Shown: positions 25,503-35,941 of the stretch, in pieces
Numbering within the stretch: the stretch's first letter is position 1
Layout of the letters: every line of letters begins with the position of its first letter
Assembly (NCBI RefSeq): GCF_003614885.1
Contig: NZ_QZMS01000007.1
Span: forward strand, 930,001 to 994,000
Length of the DNA: 64,000 nucleotides
Source: Photobacterium salinisoli
Lineage (GTDB): Bacteria; Pseudomonadota; Gammaproteobacteria; Enterobacterales; Vibrionaceae
Direction: 5' to 3'
Notes under the pieces: generated by a model
Databases searched by the model: none
Told to the model about the DNA's origin: nothing
What the model saw: only the letters and a program-made list of their open reading frames with translations
Made by a program: the position numbers and the translations under genes

Positions 25503-28127
25503 TTATTGTTCAAGTGCTTTTTCCACTTTCTCAAACAAATCTCTCGCCAGATTGTCCAAGCCGGCCAATTTCTCCAGCTCGGCACGCATCAATGCCTGGC
25601 GTTCCTCATCGTACAGACGGTACTTGAGGAAAGGCTCAATCAGGCGTGAAGCCAGTTGCGGGTTCGACGTATTCAAGGCTGTCAGTATCTCAGTCAGGAA
25701 ACGATAGCCACTGCCGTCTTTCGCATGGAATCTAACCGGGTTATTGGCGCAAAAGCTTGCCACCAGGCTGCGTGTACGGTTCGGGTTCTTCAGACTAAAT
25801 GCAGGATGCTGCATAGTTTTACGAACATTGGCCAGAGAGTTTACCGCCGGGTTCTTACCCTGAAGAATAAACCACTTGTCCATGACCAGCCCGTCATGGC
25901 TCCACTTGTTGCTGAAATCAGCCATCTGCACTTCGCGGCAGGCCAGTTGTGCTTCATTAGCCGCTGACATAGCAGCCATAGTATCAGTCATATTGTCGGC
26001 CGTTTCATACTGAGCCGACACCAGTTTTTCACCCTGCTCTGTCAATGCCAGATAAGCGAGGCAGCGATTGCGCAACGCGCGCTTGGCCATTGCGTCATGC
26101 TCAATACTATAGCTGGCTTGCTTCAGTGAATGATAAATAGCAGTCAGTTCATCTTCCAACTCTGTCGCCAGGAGCTTTTCAAGTTGTCCGAGTACAGTAT
26201 GTATTGCATCGACATCAACAACGTCATACCAGCCAGCCACTTCATTTTCGCTGGGCAGAGTCAGCATTTCGGCAATAAAGGCAGGATCGAGTTTTTCGTC
26301 CAGTAAAGCTCCGCGGAATGCATCTACCACGTTTTCAGGGAAAACCACTTCTTTCCCCGTTTGTACCGCGGCCACATTACTGCGAATATATTTTGCCAGC
26401 AGCATCTGACCGGCATCCCAGCGCGCAAACTCATTGCGTGCATACGTCATCAGAAATACCAGTTCCTGGTCACTGTAATCGTACTCCAGCACAACAGGCG
26501 CCGAGAATTCACGTAACATGGAAATTACAGGCTGCTCATTCACCTGATCAAATTCAAACGTCTGCTCAGATTCAGTGACATTCAGCACATGATGAACACT
26601 CTTGCCGTTACACCGTAACTCAATGACCTGACCTTTGCTGTCATAAAGTTCAATATCAAACGGAATATGCAGAGGCAGCTTCTCTTTTTGCCCGGCTGTA
26701 GGCGCCGTATGCTGTTTTATCGTGACAAGGTAACGTTTCTTGCCGGCATCATATTCGGTACTGACTTTTACAATCGGTGTACCAGACTGGCTATACCATA
26801 AACGGAACTGACTCAAGTCAACACCAGAAGCCTCTTCCATCGCCAGCACAAAATCGTCACATGTCGCTGCTGTTCCGTCATGACGTTCAACATACAGTTT
26901 CATGCCAGCCTGGAAACCTGCTTCGCCCAGCAGCGTGTGCATCATTCGGATCACTTCACTGCCCTTTTCATACACTGTCAGGGTGTAGAAGTTATTCATC
27001 TCAATGACTTTTTCAGGTCGGATAGGATGCGACATCGGACCGCGGTCTTCAGCAAATTGTGGTCCGCGCATAATACGGACGTTGTTGATTCGGTTAACCG
27101 GACGAGAGCCCAGATCCGATGAAAACTCCTGATCCCGAAATACAGTCAACCCTTCTTTCAGACTGAGCTGGAACCAGTCCCGACATGTAATACGGTTACC
27201 GGTCCAATTGTGGAAATACTCATGACCAATAACCGCCTCAATTCCCAGATAGTCCGTGTCAGTAGCCGTGGCCGGATTCGCCAGTACATATTTGGAGTTG
27301 AAGATATTCAGCCCTTTGTTTTCCATTGCCCCCATGTTGAAGAAATCAACAGCAACGACCATATAGATATCCAGGTCATATTCGAGGCCAAACCGCTCTT
27401 CATCCCACTTCATGGAATTTATGAGCGATTGCATGGCGTGCTCGGCACGATCCAGGTTGCCCTTATCGACAAAGATCTCCAGCTCAACGTCACGACCGCT
27501 TACGGTTTTATAATTGTCCCGCAACACATCAAAGTCACCGGCCACCAAGGCAAACAGGTAGCAAGGCTTTGGATACGGATCCTGCCATTGAACCCAATGA
27601 CGGCCATTTTCCAGCTCACCGCTTGCCACTTTATTACCATTACTCAGCAAATACGGGAAGCTGGCTTTATCTGCGATCACTTTGGTGGTGAAACGAGCCA
27701 GTACATCCGGGCGGTCCTGATAAAACGTAATGCGCCGAAAACCTTCCGCCTCACACTGAGTGCAGAAGCCACCACCAGATTTATACAGACCTTCAAGCGC
27801 GGTGTTTGCTTCCGGGTTAATTTCTGTTTCAATGGTGAGTTCAAACGCTTCAGGCAATTGACGAATCAGCAGGCCATCTGCCGTCTCTTCATAGTGCTGC
27901 CAGGTTTCACCATTGATTTCCAGCCGACGCAGAACCAAATCATCGCCATCTAGTTCAAGTGACGTCACACCTTTAGTGAGTTGCTTCACTTTACTGACAG
28001 CAACAACGCGGGTCGCGGTGTCTTGCAGATCAAACACCAGATCAATATCGGTAATCGTAAAATCGGGTGCAGTATAATCAGCACGGTACTTAGCAGTCGG
28101 TTGAGCAACATTCGGTTGATCGGCCAT
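25503..28127 (-). CDS. pepN: aminopeptidase N
   Basis: An 874-residue cytoplasmic M1 zinc aminopeptidase. The exopeptidase motif NMGAMENKGL and the zinc site VIGHEYFHNWTGNRI (HExxH) are intact, with the third zinc ligand Glu in SLKEGLTVFRDQEF. The C-terminal helical domain is full length. It removes N-terminal residues during peptide turnover. The start MADQPNVAQPTAKYR matches the family. It is divergent from pncB, the same arrangement as in E. coli. Confidence 0.98.
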   Translation of the reverse strand: MADQPNVAQPTAKYRADYTAPDFTITDIDLVFDLQDTATRVVAVSKVKQLTKGVTSLELDGDDLVLRRLEINGETWQHYEETADGLLIRQLPEAFELTIETEINPEANTALEGLYKSGGGFCTQCEAEGFRRITFYQDRPDVLARFTTKVIADKASFPYLLSNGNKVASGELENGRHWVQWQDPYPKPCYLFALVAGDFDVLRDNYKTVSGRDVELEIFVDKGNLDRAEHAMQSLINSMKWDEERFGLEYDLDIYMVVAVDFFNMGAMENKGLNIFNSKYVLANPATATDTDYLGIEAVIGHEYFHNWTGNRITCRDWFQLSLKEGLTVFRDQEFSSDLGSRPVNRINNVRIMRGPQFAEDRGPMSHPIRPEKVIEMNNFYTLTVYEKGSEVIRMMHTLLGEAGFQAGMKLYVERHDGTAATCDDFVLAMEEASGVDLSQFRLWYSQSGTPIVKVSTEYDAGKKRYLVTIKQHTAPTAGQKEKLPLHIPFDIELYDSKGQVIELRCNGKSVHHVLNVTESEQTFEFDQVNEQPVISMLREFSAPVVLEYDYSDQELVFLMTYARNEFARWDAGQMLLAKYIRSNVAAVQTGKEVVFPENVVDAFRGALLDEKLDPAFIAEMLTLPSENEVAGWYDVVDVDAIHTVLGQLEKLLATELEDELTAIYHSLKQASYSIEHDAMAKRALRNRCLAYLALTEQGEKLVSAQYETADNMTDTMAAMSAANEAQLACREVQMADFSNKWSHDGLVMDKWFILQGKNPAVNSLANVRKTMQHPAFSLKNPNRTRSLVASFCANNPVRFHAKDGSGYRFLTEILTALNTSNPQLASRLIEPFLKYRLYDEERQALMRAELEKLAGLDNLARDLFEKVEKALEQ

Positions 28128-28549
28128 AAAGTCCTTCCTTCATCATCCATATTGGCAGTTGCCACCAAACAACGAACAAGATTCGATCTTTTCAATCGAT
28201 GAAACATTGTTTGCGGAACTGGAAAATTTGCATACCCCAGCTTCAGGTTATGATAGCGGGTATGGAGCAGGTAAAGTCAGCGTGATGCATGTGCCATATA
28301 CACGCGGTTCTGGGTAAGACAAGAATTCTTGAAATCGCATCAACTATACTTTATGTGAATACGTATAATTGGTCGCCAATAGTCTTTACACTGTGTTAAT
28401 ACAAAATGTTAGCAGATAGCACTTGAGGTGAAAATCTTATCTTTATCTATTGTTACCTGTGTCGCGTCGCGTAACAATGACACTGTCGTACAACCTCCTT
28501 TACTCCAATACATTGATTTTAGCCTCTTTAACAGGAATGACTCTGCAAT
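28128..28549. other. divergent promoter region pepN/pncB
   Basis: About 420 bases between two divergent genes. It should carry both promoters. I found no convincing operator or RNA element. Confidence 0.5.
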
Positions 28550-29746
28550 ATGAACCACACTATGCAACCTTGGATCATTGATTCACTGCTTGATACCGAT
28601 GCGTATAAACTCCACATGCAGCAAGCGATTTTTCACCTCTACCCAGATGTAAACGCTGCCGCTGAGTTTCGCTGTCGCAGTGGTGAAGATCTCAGGCCTT
28701 ACCTGGCTGAAATCAAAAGACAAGTTGCTCACCTGGGTGAGCTGCGGTTTAGTGCAGAAGAAATTGACTACTTATCCACATTGCCATTCTTTCAGCAAGA
28801 CTATCTGGCCTATTTAAGCCAGTTTCGCCTTGATCCCGCGCAGGTCATCATAGGTCAAAACGATGAACAGCTCACTATACGCATAGAAGGTAAATGGCTG
28901 GATATCATCTTGTGGGAAGTTCCCTTGCTTGCCATTGTCTGCGAGACCCGCTGTCGACATCGCTATGCTGATGCCTCACCTGCCGATGCGATTGTTCAAC
29001 TCAAGCACAAATTATCCCATTTTCATTCGCTGGCGGCGGATACAGACATTAGCGATTTTTCTCTGGTTGATTTTGGGACCCGCCGCCGCTTTTCAAAAGA
29101 GGTACACTACGCCGTTGTCGATCACCTGAAAGAGCATTTCCCCCAGTTCAGCGGCACTTCAAACTACCATCTGGCCCGTACACGCCACTTGACCCCTTTT
29201 GGTACCCAGGCCCACGAATGGTTCCAGGCTCACCAACAACTGGCCGGTGAACTGGCTGATTCTCAACAATTAGCACTGAACCGTTGGCTTCAGGAATACC
29301 CGGACTCATTAGGTATCGCCTTAACCGACTGTATTAACATGGATGCATTTTTGCGTGATTTTGATTTACGCCTTTCAAAGCGCTTCAGTGGTCTCCGTCA
29401 TGACAGTGGTGACCCGATTGCATGGGGTGAAAAAGCCATAACGCATTATCAGTCGCTGGGTATTGATCCAAAAAGCAAAACACTGGTGTTTTCCGACAGC
29501 CTGACGTTAGAGCGTGCACTGGAGATCTATCAGCACTTCTCTCAACGCATCCAAATCAGTTTTGGTATAGGGACGAATATGACATGTGACCTGCCAGATG
29601 TAGATACCTTAAACATCGTACTGAAACTGACCGAATGTGAAGGTCGGCCAGTTGCCAAAATTTCAGATGAACCCGGAAAAAGTATCTGTCAGGATGAAGC
29701 GTATCTGGACCAACTTCGCGAAGCTTTCAAGCTGGCCAATGACTGA
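28550..29746 (+). CDS. pncB: nicotinate phosphoribosyltransferase
   Basis: A 398-residue enzyme that joins nicotinate and PRPP to nicotinate mononucleotide in NAD salvage. It has the N-terminal [18 protein letters not shown], the phospho-His segment [12 protein letters not shown], the [14 protein letters not shown] substrate loop and [11 protein letters not shown]. Length agrees with E. coli PncB (400). An AGGA lies 14 bases before this ATG; a second ATG four codons later is equally close to the family start. The gene is closed by a strong hairpin. Confidence 0.97.
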   Translation: MNHTMQPWIIDSLLDTDAYKLHMQQAIFHLYPDVNAAAEFRCRSGEDLRPYLAEIKRQVAHLGELRFSAEEIDYLSTLPFFQQDYLAYLSQFRLDPAQVIIGQNDEQLTIRIEGKWLDIILWEVPLLAIVCETRCRHRYADASPADAIVQLKHKLSHFHSLAADTDISDFSLVDFGTRRRFSKEVHYAVVDHLKEHFPQFSGTSNYHLARTRHLTPFGTQAHEWFQAHQQLAGELADSQQLALNRWLQEYPDSLGIALTDCINMDAFLRDFDLRLSKRFSGLRHDSGDPIAWGEKAITHYQSLGIDPKSKTLVFSDSLTLERALEIYQHFSQRIQISFGIGTNMTCDLPDVDTLNIVLKLTECEGRPVAKISDEPGKSICQDEAYLDQLREAFKLAND

Positions 29747-29774
29747 GTTGAATAAACAGTAATACCGCAGACAA

Positions 29775-29803
29775 ATAAAAAGAGAGGCGAAAGCCTCTCT
29801 TCA
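29775..29803. terminator. bidirectional terminator between pncB and the secreted protein gene
   Basis: AGAGAGGC and GCCTCTCT pair around a GAAA tetraloop. On the minus strand it is followed by TTTTTATTT and serves the gene at 29848; on the plus strand the tract is weaker. Confidence 0.88.
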
Positions 29804-29847
29804 CATTACAGGGTAACTTTTTACAATTTTACAGATAGATAAGGTGT

Positions 29848-30513
29848 TTATTGACGCTGCATCACAGCTTCCATACCAAACTGTTTATTTGTCAGGGTTA
29901 ACGTATTGTCTCCGCCCAGCTTAAAATGGCTGTCGTGCTGGCCATCTTCATAAATCAGCACAATCCTGTCATCTTCCAGGTAGTAGATGCCCTTATGATC
30001 TTTACGCTTTCCGTTTTTTCCTATTACCTGAGCGGAGAATAAGAAATCCGGACGCAGCGATAGCTTCAGCTCAGACACACTATTATCTACGTCCTTACCG
30101 CCTATCGCGGAAGAACGCCATTGACCCGGTAAATTTTCAGGCGCCAACTTAGTAAAACGGGCACCGTCTAAAAGAAACTGGTTATAACTCAACACATATT
30201 CATGCTGCTGGGAAGGCTGATTGATGGAGTTCATGGTAAGCGTCGTTTCATCAATATCGTAGTTACCGCCCCACTCGTCAATCAGTCCGTCGGTACGAAG
30301 CAGACGCACTTTAAAATGATAAGACGAATTGAACTTAATATTCATCGCACGGTAATTGATTCCCTCACTCTCCACCCCTTCCTCGGTAGTACTGAACCAG
30401 TACCAATCTCCAAGCAACAGCGGATAATCAAATTCAGTCAGCTCATCGGCTGCTGCAGTATTGCTCCATGTAAAAACACTGAGAACAAATGACAGAAGAA
30501 CGGCTCGCAGCAT
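29848..30513 (-). CDS. secreted protein with two lipocalin-like halves, function unknown
   Basis: A 221-residue exported protein with signal peptide (MLRAVLLSFVLSVFTWSNTAAA). The mature part has two similar halves, starting LLGDWYWFST near residue 33 and LPGQWRSSAI near 127. Each runs G-x-W, then a string of short beta strands with a middle GxY (GGNYDIDETTLTM, KGIYYLEDDRIVLIY). This is the layout of lipocalin-like small barrels. I do not recognise a named family. It is a single gene between pncB and prc, flanked by terminators. The function is unknown. Confidence 0.75.
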   Translation of the reverse strand: MLRAVLLSFVLSVFTWSNTAAADELTEFDYPLLLGDWYWFSTTEEGVESEGINYRAMNIKFNSSYHFKVRLLRTDGLIDEWGGNYDIDETTLTMNSINQPSQQHEYVLSYNQFLLDGARFTKLAPENLPGQWRSSAIGGKDVDNSVSELKLSLRPDFLFSAQVIGKNGKRKDHKGIYYLEDDRIVLIYEDGQHDSHFKLGGDNTLTLTNKQFGMEAVMQRQ

Positions 30514-30683
30514 GATAGTACCCCTAAGAAGTATCAGCCCCTTCTATCAAATTAGCCCTCATTGGAGTGTCCCGCGCGCGAATGTGATACTTGTCATAAG
30601 TATTCAACAGCTTGTTTCAACTATGAGACATTGCCAGACATGAACATCAGCCTTGTTCAAAAAGTAACTAACGTGCTGTTATA

Positions 30684-30719
30684 AAAAGAAAAACGGCGCA
30701 GAACGCGCCGTTTTTTTTC
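30684..30719. terminator. bidirectional terminator after prc
   Basis: AAACGGCGC and GCGCCGTTT pair around AGAAC, with T-runs on both sides. It serves prc on the minus strand. Confidence 0.92.
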
Positions 30720-30744
30720 GTATCGCTATGAAACCTTAATCACT

Positions 30745-32748
30745 TTAGCTTTGTTCTTCCCGAACTAAATCAGCCGTGATTGCAACAGCCTCATCCAGAT
30801 AAGCATCAGGCGCCTCATAATCTTTAGGCACATCTTTCAATGCAATGAAAGGCTTCTCACCTAACGCTTTCTGACGTGCATTCAGGCGATCCAAACGCTC
30901 TTTCTCATCCTGATTCTGCTCAGAACGCCGCTTGCTCTCGTTCAGAGATAAGGCATTTTTATCTTTCTCTGCGTTGTACTTGGCTATGTCATCGAAAATA
31001 AAGCCAAACTCCATATCGCTCTTAATACGTTGCTCGTGTTGAGCGCGTAACGAAGGTAATAATGGAGAGAAGTCATACAGCTTCTGATAACCCGCGGGTT
31101 TGATACTGTCCCACGGCAGAGCATTATCTTCTACACTTTCGCCAGTATCTGCAGGGTCAATAGCCGTCGGGAAACTGATATCCGGTACAACACCCAGATT
31201 CTGCGTACTGCCGCCATTTATGCGGTAGAACTTCTGAATCGTGTACTGAACGTGACCTAACGGTTTATCGAACAGATCATAGATATGATTCAAAGATCGG
31301 TGTTGCTGAACCGTACCCTTACCAAATGACTGTTCGCCGATAATAACGGCACGACCGTAATCTTGCATTGCCGCGGCAAAAATCTCAGATGCAGACGCAC
31401 TGTAACGGTTGATCAGCACAGTTAACGGGCTATCAAAGTAAACGCGATCATCAGAATCACCATTCACTTTTACGCGACCGTAACTATCACGCACCTGGAC
31501 TACCGGACCACTATTAATAAACAGACCGGTTAATGCCGTCGCTTCCGTTAACGCACCACCACCGTTGTTGCGTAAGTCAATAACAATACCGTCAACCTGT
31601 TGCTGGTTTAATTTCGCCAGCTCTTTCTTGGTATCTTCAGAAAGACCTACATAAAAACTCGGGATTTCAAGGACACCAATTTTGCGACCTTTGTACGTTT
31701 CTACAGACGACTTGGCAGCCCTGTCTTCCAGACGGATTTTATCCCGGACGATAGTGACACTGTAGCTTTTGGCATTGACTCCCTCCGGAAGAATCTCCAG
31801 GCGAACCTTGCTGCCCTTCGGCCCTTTGATCAGCTGTACTACATCATCCAGCCGCCAACCGACCACATCGACCATTTCTTTACCATCCTGAGCGACACCG
31901 ATAATACGGTCTCCTGCAGACAGTTTTTTAGAATTTGATGCCGGGCCACCAGCCACTAAAGAACGAATAACAGTGAATTCATCATCCACCTGAAGCACAG
32001 CACCAATCCCTTCCAGAGACAGGTTCATCTCTGACTGGAACTGTTCAGCGCTGCGAGGAGAAAGGTAACTGGTATGTGGGTCAACTTCTCGCGCAAATGC
32101 ATTCATATAAAGCTGAAATACATCTTCACTGTGACTTTGAGTAAGGCGCTTCAACGCATTGTTGTAACGTTTACTCAAGGTTTCCTGGATGTCTTTCCAC
32201 TCTTTGCCTGCCAGCTTAAGATTCAGCTCGTCAGATTTGACACGTTCACGCCAAATTTCATTCAGCTCTGCCCTGTCCTTCGGCCACGGCATTTCTGAAC
32301 GATCAACCACTATGTCTTCGTTGACATTGAAAGACATAGGTTTGTCCAGCAGGGTCAGCGCATATTGGTAACGATCAAACCGACGCTTCAATACCGTGTT
32401 GAAGATATCGTAAGCTGCTGTTGTTTCGCCTCTTTTTAGCTGGTCATCAAGCTGATATTTCCACTGTTCAAACTGTCTGATATCAGATTGTGTGAGGAAG
32501 CTTTTGTTGAAGTCCAGCATTTCCAGGTAACGATCGAAAATGTTGGCTGAAAATTGATCATCAAGTGAGAACTGGCGATAGTGAGATCGGGTAAACCGTG
32601 AGGCTACACGCTTACTGGCGGTCGCATGCTGTTTTTCTGGAGTCAAAACAGGCAATTCACTTTGTGTATGTGTGGCTTCCAAGGCCTGAGCTGATGCTGC
32701 CAGCACGATACCGGCAGCAATCAGTGAGAAACGGAATCGACATTTCAT
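30745..32748 (-). CDS. prc: carboxy-terminal processing (tail-specific) protease Prc
   Basis: A 667-residue periplasmic S41A peptidase. It has a signal peptide (FSLIAAGIVLAASAQALEA), an N-terminal helical domain, a PDZ domain at about 230-330 (SLEGIGAVLQVDDEFTVI), and the protease core with the catalytic Ser in RYSASASEIFAAAMQDYGRA and Lys in GEQSFGKGTVQQH. It trims FtsI and degrades peptidoglycan hydrolases and tagged proteins. It lies 17 bases after proQ on the same strand, as in E. coli, and is probably co-transcribed. Confidence 0.97.
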   Translation of the reverse strand: MKCRFRFSLIAAGIVLAASAQALEATHTQSELPVLTPEKQHATASKRVASRFTRSHYRQFSLDDQFSANIFDRYLEMLDFNKSFLTQSDIRQFEQWKYQLDDQLKRGETTAAYDIFNTVLKRRFDRYQYALTLLDKPMSFNVNEDIVVDRSEMPWPKDRAELNEIWRERVKSDELNLKLAGKEWKDIQETLSKRYNNALKRLTQSHSEDVFQLYMNAFAREVDPHTSYLSPRSAEQFQSEMNLSLEGIGAVLQVDDEFTVIRSLVAGGPASNSKKLSAGDRIIGVAQDGKEMVDVVGWRLDDVVQLIKGPKGSKVRLEILPEGVNAKSYSVTIVRDKIRLEDRAAKSSVETYKGRKIGVLEIPSFYVGLSEDTKKELAKLNQQQVDGIVIDLRNNGGGALTEATALTGLFINSGPVVQVRDSYGRVKVNGDSDDRVYFDSPLTVLINRYSASASEIFAAAMQDYGRAVIIGEQSFGKGTVQQHRSLNHIYDLFDKPLGHVQYTIQKFYRINGGSTQNLGVVPDISFPTAIDPADTGESVEDNALPWDSIKPAGYQKLYDFSPLLPSLRAQHEQRIKSDMEFGFIFDDIAKYNAEKDKNALSLNESKRRSEQNQDEKERLDRLNARQKALGEKPFIALKDVPKDYEAPDAYLDEAVAITADLVREEQS

Positions 32749-32765
32749 ACGTCGAGCATTCTCCT

Positions 32766-33404
32766 TTATGAACGCAGGTGCTCCGCTTTCACAACCATGG
32801 TCAGGCCATTAGTCAGACGGACACGCACATCGTCCTTATTAATTTCTACAATGGTTGCCGGCATGTTGCCATTGCCCATATTGACACTGACATCTTTACC
32901 CACTGTCACTTCATCAGAAGATAAAGCACGTGTTGTTTCTACCGGCTTCTTATCTAGCTTAGACGTTTTTTGCTTAACGTTTCTAGGTCTAGGTGATTTT
33001 TCCCGAGCTTTCTTTGGCTTAGCATCACCTTCAGCGGCCGCTTTAGCCGCTGCCTGCTCTTTACGACGGGCGCGAACTTTTGCTTTACTTTCTTCCAACG
33101 CCTTTTGCGCGTGATCGACGTGTTCCTGTTCTAACACACCACACTCATTGCCATCAAGGTCAATGCGGCTAGCGCCTGCTTTAACACCATGAAGATAACG
33201 CCAAGAAGAAGTGTACTGACGAAGTGCGGCTCGCAACTGAGTTTTACTGACTTTAGGATCATCGCTCAGTCGTTCAGCTAGGTCTTGGAAGATACCAATT
33301 TTTAATGGCTTAGCTTCACCTTCAACAGTAAAACAATTCGGGAATTGCTCTGCAATATAGGCAATCACTTCTTTACTGTTCGTTAACTTTTCAGAGTTTT
33401 CCAT
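32766..33404 (-). CDS. proQ: RNA chaperone ProQ
   Basis: A 212-residue RNA-binding protein with an N-terminal FinO/ProQ domain (about 5-120; [35 protein letters not shown]), a basic linker rich in Lys and Ala, and a C-terminal Tudor-like domain (about 160-212). ProQ binds sRNAs and mRNA 3' ends. The ATG at 33404 is preceded by AGGAAAG, unlike the upstream in-frame start. It forms a two-gene unit with prc. Confidence 0.96.
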   Translation of the reverse strand: MENSEKLTNSKEVIAYIAEQFPNCFTVEGEAKPLKIGIFQDLAERLSDDPKVSKTQLRAALRQYTSSWRYLHGVKAGASRIDLDGNECGVLEQEHVDHAQKALEESKAKVRARRKEQAAAKAAAEGDAKPKKAREKSPRPRNVKQKTSKLDKKPVETTRALSSDEVTVGKDVSVNMGNGNMPATIVEINKDDVRVRLTNGLTMVVKAEHLRS

Positions 33405-33514
33405 GGACTTTCCTGACAAAGCGAGAGTACCTCGCTGTTAGTGCTTTTAAATAAAACCAATAAGTGCGGGCTATTATAATTACCTGATGTTGAAAAACCA
33501 CCGAAAGCATGCAA

Positions 33515-33973
33515 TTAGAGCTTAATTTGTAGTTCCTCAATGAATGAAACCAGCCCGTCTTCATCTTCCTGGTCAAATCTTGACAGACTTGGGCTATCAA
33601 TATCCAACACGCCGTACAACTTGCCTTTCACTGAGAATGGAATCACGATCTCAGAATTACTGGCAGCATCGCAGGCTATGTGTCCCTCAAATTGATGGAC
33701 ATCACCTACTCGCTGAACTTTGTTTTCTGAGATTGCCGTACCACAAACACCACGGCCAACGGGTATACGCACACAGGCAGGTTTACCCTGAAATGGTCCC
33801 AACACCAACTGGTCATCTTTCAGCAGATAAAAACCGACCCAGTTAATATCCTCTAACTCCATGTTCAGTAACGCACTAATATTAGAAATATTAGCAATTA
33901 CATCGGGTTCACCGTCAACGATAGCCACAGCCTGTTGGGTTAAACGGCGGTAGAATGCAGATTTATTTTCCAT
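33515..33973 (-). CDS. msrC: free methionine-(R)-sulfoxide reductase (YebR)
   Basis: A 152-residue GAF-domain enzyme that reduces free methionine-R-sulfoxide. The three cysteines are present: KPACVRIPVG, RGVCGTAISE and GHIACDAASNSE. The sequence follows E. coli YebR closely, with a shorter C-terminal tail. It is upstream of proQ-prc on the same strand and divergent from the ABC exporter, a block also found in E. coli and vibrios. Confidence 0.95.
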   Translation of the reverse strand: MENKSAFYRRLTQQAVAIVDGEPDVIANISNISALLNMELEDINWVGFYLLKDDQLVLGPFQGKPACVRIPVGRGVCGTAISENKVQRVGDVHQFEGHIACDAASNSEIVIPFSVKGKLYGVLDIDSPSLSRFDQEDEDGLVSFIEELQIKL

Positions 33974-34036
33974 GGCTTACTCCATATATAGCCGTTAAAA
34001 TGGCACCTTCGTATCGTAATAGGAATCGTTATCACT

Positions 34037-35890
34037 GTGAAAGGCTCAACGAATCAAATGATTAACTGGTCATGGTTGATAAAGCAAGCAAAACATCACA
34101 AAAAAAGGCTGATTGCTGCCAATATCATCGCCCTGATTGCCACACTGGTCAGCGTCCCTATTCCACTGCTGATGCCGTTGATGGTAGACGAAATTCTGCT
34201 TGATCAGCCGGGAAAGGGAATTGCCTTATTAAACCATTTCCTGCCGTTAGCCTGGCAACAACCGGCTGCCTATATCATTCTGGTGCTGCTGATGGTCGTC
34301 GTCATGCGTGCTGCCAGCCAAGCCTTGAATATCCTGCAAAGCCGCCAGTTTACCTTAGTCGCCAAAAACATCACCTATCAGATGCGCAAGCACCTGATTG
34401 ATAAACTGGGCCGGATAAGCATGCGTCAGTATGAAGAGCGCGGCAGCGGCGGGATCACCTCTCATCTGGTTACTGATGTTGAAACCATAGATAAATTTGT
34501 GGGCGACACACTGAGCCGCTTTCTGATTGGTACGCTGACTGTGCTCGGGACAGCCGTCGTGCTGCTGTGGCTGAACTGGGAGCTGGGGCTGTTCATTCTT
34601 CTGGTCAACCCCGTTGTGATTTATGCATCACGAAAAATGGGAAACCGAGTTAAGCACTTAAAGCGTAAAGAAAACCAAGCCTTCGAGAAATTTCAGCAGC
34701 GACTGGTTGAAACGCTGGATGGTATTTATCAGCTCAGAGCCGCAAACCGTGAACGCGATTTTCTGAAAAACCTGAAAGAGCATGCTGATGGTATCCGCGA
34801 CAATGCCGATAAATACGCCTGGCAGTCAGAAGCCGCCGGGCGGATATCCTTCCTTCTGTTTTTGATTGGATTCGAACTCTTTCGCGCCGGGGCCATGCTC
34901 ATGGTACTGTTCAGCGATTTAACCATAGGCCAGATGTTCGCGGTATTTGGCTATCTGTGGTTTATGCTTGGCCCTGTTCAGGAACTGCTGGGCATTCAAT
35001 TTGCCTGGTATGGTGCTTCGGCCGCAATGCAGCGCCTGAACCAGCTTATTGCACTGGAAGAAGAGGTTCGTCCCCTGGCCAAAGTGGATCCCTTTTCCGG
35101 CCATAAGCAAATTGCCATTGATATCAATCATCTAGACTTTTCCTATGATGAAGACAAGAAAGTTTTGAATGGACTTAATCTTTCATTACCCGCAGGAAAA
35201 CGCGTTGCATTAGTGGGTGCGTCAGGCGGCGGAAAATCCACATTGATCCAGTTACTCCTTGGTATCTATCAAAAAGACAGTGGCGATATACTGATCAATG
35301 GCCATCCTGTTGAAGACGTCAGTTACGAGGCGCTTCGGGAAAAAATGGCCGTTGTGCTGCAACAACCTGTTCTGTTTAATGATACTCTTCGTCATAATCT
35401 GTCACTGGGCGCTGAGTATAGCGATGAGCAACTCTGGCAAGCGATTGAAATTGCACAGCTATCGGATGTCACGCAACGACTGAGTGACGGACTGGACACT
35501 CAGATTGGCCGTCAGGGTATCCGCCTTTCAGGGGGGCAGCGTCAACGGCTCGCCATCGCCAGAATGATTCTGACTAACCCGGATTTCGTCATCCTGGATG
35601 AAGCGACATCTGCACTGGATACTGCCACTGAAGCCGCTCTGCATACTGCGTTAAATCACTTTCTCGCAGACCGGACGACCCTTATCGTGGCTCACAGGCT
35701 CTCTGCGGTGAAACAGGCTGATATCATTTATGTGTTGGAAGATGGCCAGGTAAGCCAGAAGGGTACACACACAGAACTGGTGAACACGGCGGGTCTGTAT
35801 CAGACCCTGTACGGTACTGCACAATCCAGTGATTCTGAACATCACATTAACAATCAAAACCTGACAGTAGCCAGGTTCAATTCAAAATAA
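34037..35890 (+). CDS. ABC exporter (fused membrane and ATPase domains)
   Basis: A 617-residue MsbA-type half transporter. Six membrane helices fill about 20-320, followed by an ATPase domain with Walker A GASGGGKST, signature LSGGQRQR and Walker B FVILDEATSALD. Substrate is unknown; related vibrio genes are annotated as lipid or multidrug exporters. The frame starts at a GTG (34037); an ATG at 34058 is an alternative, and neither has a strong ribosome site. It lies 51 bases before letA and may be co-transcribed with it, hinting at an envelope role. Confidence 0.85.
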   Translation: MKGSTNQMINWSWLIKQAKHHKKRLIAANIIALIATLVSVPIPLLMPLMVDEILLDQPGKGIALLNHFLPLAWQQPAAYIILVLLMVVVMRAASQALNILQSRQFTLVAKNITYQMRKHLIDKLGRISMRQYEERGSGGITSHLVTDVETIDKFVGDTLSRFLIGTLTVLGTAVVLLWLNWELGLFILLVNPVVIYASRKMGNRVKHLKRKENQAFEKFQQRLVETLDGIYQLRAANRERDFLKNLKEHADGIRDNADKYAWQSEAAGRISFLLFLIGFELFRAGAMLMVLFSDLTIGQMFAVFGYLWFMLGPVQELLGIQFAWYGASAAMQRLNQLIALEEEVRPLAKVDPFSGHKQIAIDINHLDFSYDEDKKVLNGLNLSLPAGKRVALVGASGGGKSTLIQLLLGIYQKDSGDILINGHPVEDVSYEALREKMAVVLQQPVLFNDTLRHNLSLGAEYSDEQLWQAIEIAQLSDVTQRLSDGLDTQIGRQGIRLSGGQRQRLAIARMILTNPDFVILDEATSALDTATEAALHTALNHFLADRTTLIVAHRLSAVKQADIIYVLEDGQVSQKGTHTELVNTAGLYQTLYGTAQSSDSEHHINNQNLTVARFNSK

Positions 35891-35941
35891 TATAGTGATG
35901 TCAGTTCAACAAGTTAATGGTTCCAGATAGGATGGACATCA

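Noticed and set aside
27210..27953. 247-codon plus-strand frame
   Set aside because: It is antisense to pepN, whose identity is certain; no domain is visible.
27959..27968. GTGACGTCAC palindrome considered as matS
   Set aside because: It lacks the three-base spacer between half-sites required by the matS consensus.
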